Shown here: in pieces, positions 8,401-12,288 of the stretch
Layout of the letters: each line of letters starts with the position of its first letter
How positions within the stretch are numbered: position 1 is the stretch's first letter
Assembly (NCBI GenBank): GCA_023139255.1
Contig: JAGLNY010000048.1
Coordinates: forward strand, 1 to 12,288
Length of the DNA: 12,288 bases
Direction: 5' to 3'
DNA from: Spirochaetales bacterium
Lineage (GTDB): Bacteria > Spirochaetota > Spirochaetia > JABMQR01
Made by a program: the position numbers and the translations under genes
The notes under the pieces: generated by a model
What the model saw: the letters and a program-made list of their open reading frames with translations, nothing else
The model's database searches: none
Told to the model about the DNA's origin: nothing

Positions 8401-8932
8401 ATTCAAGCCAGGAACCCCTGTATGGGATAATTCTGGAGGAATAAATTCCCTTTTCGTTAGAAAAAATAACACCTGGTGATCTGTGTATCTGGCTGACAAC
8501 AACCCGTTCTGCACCGTTAATAATGAATGTGCCGCGGTCTGTCATAAGCGGAATATCACCTATATATATAGATTTCTGCCTGATTTCACCGGTTTCCAGA
8601 AAAATAAGGTTTATTTTCGCTTTAATCGGAACTGAGTATGTTAAGCCTTTCTGCTTACACTCGTTTTCCTTGAATTTGATGTGATCCTCATCAAGCCTGT
8701 ACCCGACATATTCGAGCATCATATCTCCGCCCGGGCTCTCAATGGGAAAAATCGACTGAAATACTTCTTCCAGTCCCTGAAGTTCAAGAGGTTCACTCTT
8801 CAGGAGTATATCCCGCTGAAGAAACTTCTCGTATGAGGACAGCTGAATATCGACCAGATTGGGAAGTTCCATAACTTCCTCAAACTGCTCCCCAACATAC
8901 TTTCTTATAATCGCATTGCCGCTGGCAAGCAT
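5429..8932 (-). CDS. rpoB: DNA-directed RNA polymerase subunit beta
   Basis: The beta subunit forms one pincer of core RNA polymerase and the rifampicin pocket. With the chosen start it has 1167 residues, typical for spirochaetes. Recognisable blocks are [15 protein letters not shown] near the N-terminus, the protrusion and lobe, the rifampicin cluster [11 protein letters not shown] through [13 protein letters not shown] (about 467-497), [35 protein letters not shown] (about 925-931) and the clamp-binding end [20 protein letters not shown]. Asn491 replaces the usual Ser531-equivalent. The ATG at 8932 is preferred because AGGGGGTGGAG lies directly before it. In-frame starts at 8977 (ATG) and 8989 (TTG) lack a Shine-Dalgarno, and the TTG abuts a strong stem-loop. 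The gene ends with tandem UAA-UGA stops inside a hairpin, followed 158 bases later by rpoC. Confidence 0.98.
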   Translation of the reverse strand: [1167 protein letters not shown]

Positions 8933-8943
8933 CTCCACCCCCT
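8933..8943 (-). promoter_or_regulatory. Ribosome-binding site that decides the rpoB start
   Basis: The sense strand reads AGGGGGTGGAG immediately before the ATG at 8932. The G-rich part sits about 5-10 bases from the start and can pair with the 16S anti-Shine-Dalgarno. No comparable sequence precedes the in-frame ATG at 8977 or TTG at 8989, which would add 15 or 19 residues. Confidence 0.7.
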
Positions 8944-8992
8944 GGTAATCTAAATTCTTTCTATTTCCAACAAGCATTTCAAGACACAACTA

Positions 8993-9020
8993 GCCACCGG
9001 AAAAACTTGTTCCCGGCGGC
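8993..9020 (-). other. GC-rich stem-loop in the rplL-rpoB gap, transcript-specific
   Basis: On the sense strand GCCGCCGGGAA (9020-9010) pairs with TTTCCGGTGGC (9003-8993): 11 pairs including two G-U wobbles, with a 6-base loop. On the other strand the wobbles become A/C mismatches, so the structure is favoured only in the rpoB mRNA. It ends 60 bases before the rpoB start and has no U-run after it. The E. coli rplL-rpoB gap has a partial attenuator and an RNase III site; an analogous role here is inference. Confidence 0.6.
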
Positions 9021-9024
9021 GAAA

Positions 9025-9054
9025 TTTATCCAGGGATTGCATACCCTGGGTAAA
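9025..9054 (-). other. Second stem-loop in the rplL-rpoB gap
   Basis: CCAGGG (9030-9035) pairs with CCCTGG (9044-9049) over an 8-base loop. Beyond one mismatched pair (9029/9050), TTTA (9025-9028) pairs with TAAA (9051-9054), giving 10 pairs around one mismatch. It lies 35-65 bases after the rplL stop and only 4 bases before the next stem-loop, forming a tandem structured block between the ribosomal-protein and polymerase genes. Confidence 0.5.
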
Positions 9055-9089
9055 TATCTGAGTTTATCTGGACGTTACTGCAGAATAAA

Positions 9090-9476
9090 TTACTTAAGTT
9101 CAATCGTTGCGCCGGCAGTTTCCAGTTTTTCTTTAACGGTATTAGCCTCTTCTTTCGATACACCTTCTTTGACTGCTTTATCACCAGCCTCAACAAGATC
9201 TTTTGCTTCTTTTAGACCAAGCCCTGTGAGAGCACGAACTGCTTTGATAACCGGAATTTTCTTTCCGTCTGCAATTCCCTTAAGAATTACATCAAATTCT
9301 GTCTGCTCTTCAACTTCCTCAACAGCTGCTGCTGCAGTACCTGCAGCTACTGCTGCAACGGGTGCTGCCGCGGTTACCCCAAACTTCTCTTCCATAGCGG
9401 AAATGAGCTCAGATACCTCGAGCACTGTCATGTTTGCAATTGCCTCTAAAATTTCTTCCATTGTTTTGGTAGCCAT
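9090..9476 (-). CDS. rplL: 50S ribosomal protein L7/L12
   Basis: L7/L12 forms the mobile stalk dimers that recruit and activate the translational GTPases. The 128-residue protein has the standard layout. An N-terminal dimerisation helix pair that binds L10 (about 1-34) is followed by an Ala/Val/Glu-rich flexible hinge (about 35-58). The globular C-terminal domain (about 59-128) contains KIPVIKAVRALTGLGLKEAKDLVE-type sequence (73-96), the factor-contacting surface. The ATG at 9476 has an AAGGAG Shine-Dalgarno with good spacing. It follows rplJ after a 67-base structured gap, the usual L10-L12 pairing; L12 must be made in several copies per L10, so independent, strong translation initiation is expected. 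Confidence 0.98.
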   Translation of the reverse strand: MATKTMEEILEAIANMTVLEVSELISAMEEKFGVTAAAPVAAVAAGTAAAAVEEVEEQTEFDVILKGIADGKKIPVIKAVRALTGLGLKEAKDLVEAGDKAVKEGVSKEEANTVKEKLETAGATIELK

Positions 9477-9504
9477 ATTACCTTCTCCTTAAATTTAGTT
9501 GTGT

Positions 9505-9544
9505 AACGACAGTAGCATTGCTACAAACGAAGACTAATGTCGTT
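9505..9544 (-). other. Nested stem-loop at the rplJ stop, upstream of rplL
   Basis: An outer 7-pair stem joins AACGACA (9505-9511) with TGTCGTT (9538-9544). It encloses a perfect 5-pair hairpin, GTAGC (9512-9516) with GCTAC (9520-9524), directly stacked on it. The outer stem begins within the rplJ TAA stop, so a ribosome finishing rplJ would disrupt it. The rplL Shine-Dalgarno lies about 15 bases after the structure and is left free. It may tune the higher synthesis of L12 relative to L10; that is inference. Confidence 0.5.
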
Positions 9545-10074
9545 TATTTTTTTGAATCTGCAACAGCCTGCAGAGTTCTTACAAGTTTAGTTGGTACAGC
9601 ATTAAGCAGATATACCACATTTTGCACGGGTGCCTTCATAGTGCTCATAAGTTGTGAGATAAGTTCAAGTCTACCCGGAAGCTTACTAAAAGCCACAACC
9701 TGCTCTGTTGTGAATAAATTCCCGTCCAGAATACCGCCTTTAATTTCAAGCGGTGCATTCTTGGCAAACTCAATCAGGATTTTTGCAACTGGTCCTGATT
9801 CACCCATCGGTAATGCTACCGCAGTGGGTCCTACCAGACATTCCTGAACTTCCGGTTTGTCAAGCTGCTTAAGGGCAATCTTTGCAAACCGGTTTTTTAC
9901 TACTTTATATACAGCCTTATTATCACGAAGTTTGTTTCGCAAATCAGTGATCTGCTCAACTGTCAATCCCCGATAATCTGTGAAGATGAAATCCTTAACA
10001 TCCTTGAATTCATCAACAAGGGCTTTGACTGCATTCAATTTACCATCCTGCAGTTTTGTCTCATATTTAGCCAT
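9544..10074 (-). CDS. rplJ: 50S ribosomal protein L10
   Basis: L10 anchors the L7/L12 dimers to 23S rRNA at the base of the GTPase-associated stalk. The 176-residue protein has the N-terminal rRNA-binding domain with DYRGLTVEQITDLR (about 33-46), the ALPMGESGPVAKIL region in the middle, and a C-terminal helix ending LQAVADSKK that would carry the L12 dimers. Two ATGs are adjacent, at 10077 and 10074. The second gives the family-typical MAKYETKL and sits 6 bases from GGAGGA rather than 3, so it is preferred. Only 18 bases separate it from rplA, leaving no room for the usual L10 leader. The TAA stop forms part of a stem-loop before rplL. Confidence 0.97.
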   Translation of the reverse strand: MAKYETKLQDGKLNAVKALVDEFKDVKDFIFTDYRGLTVEQITDLRNKLRDNKAVYKVVKNRFAKIALKQLDKPEVQECLVGPTAVALPMGESGPVAKILIEFAKNAPLEIKGGILDGNLFTTEQVVAFSKLPGRLELISQLMSTMKAPVQNVVYLLNAVPTKLVRTLQAVADSKK

Positions 10075-10092
10075 CATGCTTCCTCCACCTTC

Positions 10093-10773
10093 CTATTGAT
10101 TATCGCGCAGATCAACATGGACACCTGGTCCCATTGTTGATGATAGCGCAACACTTTTTACGAATTCGCCTTTCGCGTCACTGGGTCTTTTTTTCACGAT
10201 CTCCTTAAATACAAGGTTAAGATTCTCTACAACCCTGTCAGCGTCCATGGAAACTTTCCCTATTGCCAGATGAACAACCCCGGTTTTATCAGAACGAAAT
10301 TCAATCCGTCCCCTTTGAAGTTCCTCGAGAGCGGCTTTAATGTCAAAAGTTACCGTTTGTGTTTTAGGGTTAGGCATCAGACCCCTTCGACCAAGGATAG
10401 GTCCGAGACGTCCAACATTTTTCATCATATCCGGCGTTGCTACTGCAACATCAAAATCCAGCCATCCACCTTTAATTTTCTCAACCAGGTCCACATCACC
10501 AACAAAAGCTGCTCCGGCAGCCTTGGCCTCTTCTGCTTTTTCGCCGCGTGCAAATACAAGAATACGTTTCTGCACAGAAAACTGGTGAGGAAGTACAATT
10601 GTATCCCTTACTGATTGGCTTTTTTTCAGATTCAGTTTAATGGAAACCTCAATAGTCTCATCGAATTTTGCAAATGCAAGCTTCTTTACAAGTTCAGCTG
10701 CATTCTTCGGCTCGAACAAAGTCTGCTTGTCATACTTGGTGACAGCTTCAAGATACTTTTTTCCTCTTTTCAT
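10093..10773 (-). CDS. rplA: 50S ribosomal protein L1
   Basis: L1 forms the mobile stalk next to the E site and, in many bacteria, represses translation of its own operon. The product has 226 residues. The basic N-terminus MKRGKKYLEAVTKYDK is followed by GRLGPILGRRGLMPNPKTQTV (121-141), the L1 signature, and the C-terminal SSTMGPGVHVDL (211-222). The ATG at 10773 is chosen because GGTGGAGG lies 6 bases upstream and the protein then starts as the family does. A GTG at 10794 would add seven unconserved residues overlapping rplK. Only one base separates the start from the rplK stop, and the Shine-Dalgarno lies inside the last rplK codons, pointing to translational coupling. Confidence 0.98.
   Translation of the reverse strand: MKRGKKYLEAVTKYDKQTLFEPKNAAELVKKLAFAKFDETIEVSIKLNLKKSQSVRDTIVLPHQFSVQKRILVFARGEKAEEAKAAGAAFVGDVDLVEKIKGGWLDFDVAVATPDMMKNVGRLGPILGRRGLMPNPKTQTVTFDIKAALEELQRGRIEFRSDKTGVVHLAIGKVSMDADRVVENLNLVFKEIVKKRPSDAKGEFVKSVALSSTMGPGVHVDLRDNQ
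10111..10141 (-). other. Possible stem-loop inside the 3' end of rplA
   Basis: ATCAACA (10111-10117) and TGTTGAT (10135-10141) are perfect reverse complements enclosing GGAC/GTCC (10119-10122 with 10128-10131). The structure is about 35 bases upstream of the rplJ start. It coincides with codons for the conserved STMGPG segment of L1, so protein constraint may explain much of it. It is noted because the normal site of an L10 autoregulatory leader is missing here. Confidence 0.25.
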
Positions 10774-10774
10774 T

Positions 10775-11206
10775 TTATGCCTCCACCTCGACACCCATGC
10801 TTCTTGCTGTGCCTGCTATTATATTCATAGCTGCATCGATGTCGTTAGCATTCAGGTCAGGCATCTTCTTTTCTGCAATTTCTTTCAGTTTTTCCTGAGA
10901 CAGCTTTGCGACTTTTACAGAATGAGGTTCTCCGGAACCGCTGCTGATGCCGCAGGCTTTCTTAATCAGAACCGCTGCAGGCGGGGTTTTAATGATAAAG
11001 GAAAAACTTCTGTCTGCATACACAGAAATAACCACAGGAACAGTCATTCCTGCCTCAACATTTTTCGTTCTATCATTAAATTGCTGTACAAACTGGGGGG
11101 CACTTACTCCATGAGGACCCAATGCCGGGCCAACCGGAGGCGCAGGTGTAGCTTTTTGTGCAGGTACCTGCAATTTAATCATTACAGTAACCTTTTTTTT
11201 GGCCAT
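10775..11206 (-). CDS. rplK: 50S ribosomal protein L11
   Basis: L11 binds the thiostrepton loop of 23S rRNA at the base of the GTPase centre. The full-length 143-residue protein starts MAKKKVTVMIKLQVPAQK. It carries the proline-rich ATPAPPVGPALGPHG segment (19-33), which contacts thiazole antibiotics and rRNA, and an RNA-binding C-terminal domain with SGSGEPHSVKVAKLS (89-103) and the ending AAMNIIAGTARSMGVEV. The ATG at 11206 follows an AAGGAGA Shine-Dalgarno. Its 213-base leader after nusG is the most structured region of the window and holds a probable L1 recognition site, consistent with known L1 repression of the L11-L1 operon. Its last codons supply the rplA Shine-Dalgarno. Confidence 0.98.
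   Translation of the reverse strand: MAKKKVTVMIKLQVPAQKATPAPPVGPALGPHGVSAPQFVQQFNDRTKNVEAGMTVPVVISVYADRSFSFIIKTPPAAVLIKKACGISSGSGEPHSVKVAKLSQEKLKEIAEKKMPDLNANDIDAAMNIIAGTARSMGVEVEA
10780..10787 (-). promoter_or_regulatory. rplA ribosome-binding site embedded in the end of rplK
   Basis: GGTGGAGG lies 6 bases upstream of the rplA ATG and is formed by the last rplK codons (Val-Glu-Ala, just before the TAA). It fixes the rplA start at 10773 and means ribosomes ending rplK cover the rplA initiation site. Confidence 0.8.
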
Positions 11207-11250
11207 AAAAGTTCTCCTTACGTGAAGCAGCCGGTAAAAGAATGCATCAC

Positions 11251-11288
11251 GCTGGTAATAACGCCTGTCATACGATCAGGCTCCCATC
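11251..11288 (-). promoter_or_regulatory. Probable L1-binding autoregulatory site in the rplK leader
   Basis: The sense strand folds as TGG (11286-11284), internal loop GA, GCCTG (11281-11277), a 9-base loop, CAGGC (11267-11263), internal loop GTTATTA, CCA (11255-11253). The two short helices flanking an asymmetric loop resemble the L1-binding region of 23S rRNA (helices 76-77), which as I recall it has GTGG-GA-GCC opposite GGC...AAATA-CCAC. The helix extends weakly outward by a G-C pair (11288/11251) beyond one mismatch. It ends 44 bases before the rplK ATG, where L1 operators are known in other bacteria. The outer helix is short, so the call is moderate. Confidence 0.55.
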
Positions 11289-11293
11289 TCCCC

Positions 11294-11355
11294 TTGCCCT
11301 GTTGACGGGGGGATATGTTAAAAAAAACAGCAGAAATCACTAAACTACAGGGCAA
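11294..11355 (-). repeat. Long-range inverted repeat in the rplK leader
   Basis: TTGCCCTGT (11294-11302) is the exact reverse complement of ACAGGGCAA (11347-11355), nine pairs with a 44-base loop. The loop, read in the sense direction, contains a run of eight T followed by AACATAT and a run of six C. The downstream arm ends 6 bases before the probable L1 site, so the two structures could stack. The T-run has no stem directly before it, so it is not a standard terminator. Confidence 0.45.
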
Positions 11356-11374
11356 TGATTCCCGTCTTATCTAA

Positions 11375-11425
11375 ATTTAACCGGTTCTACCGGTTAAATC
11401 TTTATCCGGCCAAAGCCGGTTAAAT
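11375..11425 (-). repeat. Three-part repeat and stem-loops at the nusG stop
   Basis: CCGGTTAAAT occurs at 11390-11399 and 11416-11425, and its reverse complement ATTTAACCGG at 11375-11384. The inner pair makes an 11-pair perfect stem (11375-11385 with 11389-11399, 3-base loop). The outer copy, which includes the nusG TAA stop, can pair with the same partner instead, or form a small CCGGC/GCCGG hairpin (11406-11410 with 11415-11419). In the transcript this lies at and just after the end of nusG, with no U-run following. Confidence 0.55.
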
Positions 11426-11974
11426 TTTCTCCACCTGTATAAAATCGACCTCAACAGGCGTTGACCTGCCGAAAATGCCGACCATAACTTTCAGTTTTGA
11501 TTTGTCAGGGTAAACTTCTTCAATAGCTCCCGTGAAGGTATCAAACGGACCATCAATTATTTTCACCATCTCTCCATGAGAGAAGGATTGTTTCGGCCTT
11601 GAGATCTTATCAGTCTTAATCTCACCAGTTTTCTGGAATATACCCCTAGCCTCTTCTGCAGTTATCGGCTGCGGTTTTGAACCGCTCATTGTCCCGACAA
11701 AACCGGTAACTCCCTGGATTTTCCTGATTTGCGAACAAATCTGTTTCCAGCCAAGATCCGGCAGGTCAATCTCCAATAAAATATATCCGGGAAGGATCTT
11801 CTTCATTGAGATTTTTTTCTTCCCGTCTTTGACCTCTACGACTTCTTCTGCAGGAACCTTAATATCAAAAACATATTCAGAGAAGTTAGGATCATTCATG
11901 AGACGTCTAATTGTTTTCTCAATTTTATTCTCATATCCCGAATATGTATGTACTACATACCAGCCTTTTGCCAT
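11420..11974 (-). CDS. nusG: Transcription termination/antitermination factor NusG
   Basis: NusG binds the clamp of RNA polymerase, affects pausing and Rho action, and in many bacteria links the polymerase to the ribosome. The 184-residue protein has the NGN domain at about 1-118, starting MAKGWYVVHTYSGYENKIEK and including the KKILPGYILLEI strand (58-69). A linker leads to the C-terminal KOW domain (about 131-184), with HGEMVKIIDGPFDTFTGAIEEV (133-154) and GIFGRSTPVEVDF (166-178). The ATG at 11974 follows a GAGGAAG Shine-Dalgarno. It starts 17 bases after secE, the standard pairing, and ends in a stem-loop-rich region before rplK. No extra domain is inserted, unlike some NusG paralogues. Confidence 0.98.
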   Translation of the reverse strand: MAKGWYVVHTYSGYENKIEKTIRRLMNDPNFSEYVFDIKVPAEEVVEVKDGKKKISMKKILPGYILLEIDLPDLGWKQICSQIRKIQGVTGFVGTMSGSKPQPITAEEARGIFQKTGEIKTDKISRPKQSFSHGEMVKIIDGPFDTFTGAIEEVYPDKSKLKVMVGIFGRSTPVEVDFIQVEKI

Positions 11975-11991
11975 ATCTTCCTCAATTGTTC

Positions 11992-12171
11992 CTAATATAC
12001 AAGATATAATCCCTGAAGAAGGAGAAAATCAACCAACCCCAGAACTACCGCGAAAATTAACGTTGATACAAGCACAACCTTTGTTGAGGCTACAACAGTT
12101 TCCCTGTTCGGCCAGACAACCTTTTTTAACTCAAGTCTTGTTTCTTTCAGGTATCTGAACAGCTTTTTCAT
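11992..12171 (-). CDS. secE: Preprotein translocase subunit SecE
   Basis: SecE is the small clamp subunit of the SecYEG protein-conducting channel in the inner membrane. The 59-residue protein is the single-span form. It has an amphipathic basic N-terminal helix, MKKLFRYLKETRLELKK, the conserved KKVVWPNRETV hinge (16-26), and one membrane segment from about 31 to 54. The ATG at 12171 is chosen because AGGAGA lies 7 bases upstream; a GTG at 12198 would add nine unconserved residues without a ribosome-binding site. It lies between tRNA-Trp and nusG, the usual bacterial order. Confidence 0.96.
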   Translation of the reverse strand: MKKLFRYLKETRLELKKVVWPNRETVVASTKVVLVSTLIFAVVLGLVDFLLLQGLYLVY

Positions 12172-12207
12172 CAAACGTTCTCCTATAATTCCAAACACAT
12201 ACTATCC

Positions 12208-12225
12208 CGGAAAACAAATTTTCCG
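12208..12225 (-). other. Stem-loop between tRNA-Trp and secE
   Basis: CGGAAAA (12208-12214) pairs perfectly with TTTTCCG (12219-12225) over a 4-base loop. It lies 23 bases after the tRNA 3' end and about 35 bases before the secE start. The sense-strand bases after the stem are GGATAG, so it is not an intrinsic terminator. It may help separate the tRNA from the mRNA by processing or protect the 5' end of the secE message; this is inference. Confidence 0.4.
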
Positions 12226-12248
12226 AAACAGACTTAATACTATATAAT

Positions 12249-12288
12249 CAGGCCAGGTAGGACTCGAACCTACAACATCCGGTTTTGG
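12249..12288 (-). tRNA. trnW: tRNA-Trp (CCA anticodon), 3' part, cut by window edge
   Basis: Reading the minus strand from the edge: anticodon CCA (12288-12286), then AA, the anticodon-stem strand ACCGG, variable bases ATGTT, T-arm GTAGG-TTCGAGT-CCTAC (12273-12257), acceptor strand CTGGCCT and discriminator G at 12249. The segment CCAAAACCGG followed by the T-arm is characteristic of tRNA-Trp. The 3' CCA is not encoded; the next bases are ATT, so CCA must be added enzymatically. The 5' half lies outside the window. tRNA-Trp just before secE is a common bacterial arrangement. Confidence 0.93.

Noticed and set aside
8933..8989. Longer rpoB reading frame starting at TTG 8989 or ATG 8977
   Set aside because: Neither has a Shine-Dalgarno, the added residues are unlike other RpoB N-termini, and a strong stem-loop ends 3 bases before the TTG.
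10640..11305. A 221-codon plus-strand frame opposite rplK and its leader
   Set aside because: It is antisense to conserved rplK, rich in Cys, Arg and Ser as expected from a shadow frame, and has no good ribosome-binding site or known motif.
11320..11327. Run of eight T on the sense strand in the rplK leader as an intrinsic terminator
   Set aside because: No stem lies immediately upstream of the run, and the nearby inverted repeat encloses it instead of preceding it.
1..12288. Mobile element, CRISPR array, phage or defence system
   Set aside because: All coding space is accounted for by housekeeping genes in conserved order; no repeats of the needed kind, transposase or nuclease motifs were seen.

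Overview
This window is a stretch of bacterial core information-processing genes, all transcribed leftward on the minus strand. The organism is most likely a spirochaete (Spirochaetota). The RpoC N-terminus closely matches Treponema-type RpoC as I remember it. RpoB carries Asn at the position equivalent to E. coli Ser531, a hallmark reported for naturally rifampicin-resistant Borrelia and Treponema. The phylum call comes from recalled family sequences, not from a search. Base composition is moderately AT-rich and even across the genes. I see no sign of horizontal transfer, insertion sequences, phage genes or CRISPR.

In transcription order (right to left) the layout is: 3' half of tRNA-Trp(CCA), secE, nusG, rplK (L11), rplA (L1), rplJ (L10), rplL (L7/L12), rpoB, rpoC, rpsL (S12), and rpsG (S7, running off the left edge). 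This is the secE-nusG / L11-L1 / L10-L12 / rpoBC cluster joined directly to the start of the str operon. Every complete protein has family-typical length and intact key motifs. Most starts have a good Shine-Dalgarno sequence. Four starts (rpoB, rplJ, rplA, secE) are best placed downstream of the longest open frame.

The genes work together. NusG binds RNA polymerase, whose two largest subunits are RpoB and RpoC. L11, L10 and L7/L12 form the GTPase-associated stalk of the 50S subunit and L1 forms the opposite stalk. S12 and S7 are 30S decoding and assembly proteins. SecE is a channel subunit of the SecYEG translocon.

The less ordinary content is in the gaps. Four junctions are tight (secE-nusG 17 bp, rplK-rplA 1 bp, rplA-rplJ 18 bp, rpsL-rpsG 12 bp). 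Every wider gap holds strong inverted repeats: nusG-rplK, rplJ-rplL, rplL-rpoB, rpoB-rpoC, rpoC-rpsL and tRNA-secE. Several overlap the upstream stop codon, two sets can form mutually exclusive stems, and some pair better in the minus-strand RNA through G-U pairs. The rplK leader contains a motif resembling the 23S rRNA site for L1, probably the autoregulatory L1 operator. No convincing promoter or classical intrinsic terminator (GC-rich stem followed by a U-run) was found. No gene-free stretch exceeds about 215 bases. I found no undescribed multi-gene system; the candidates for novelty are the RNA structures.
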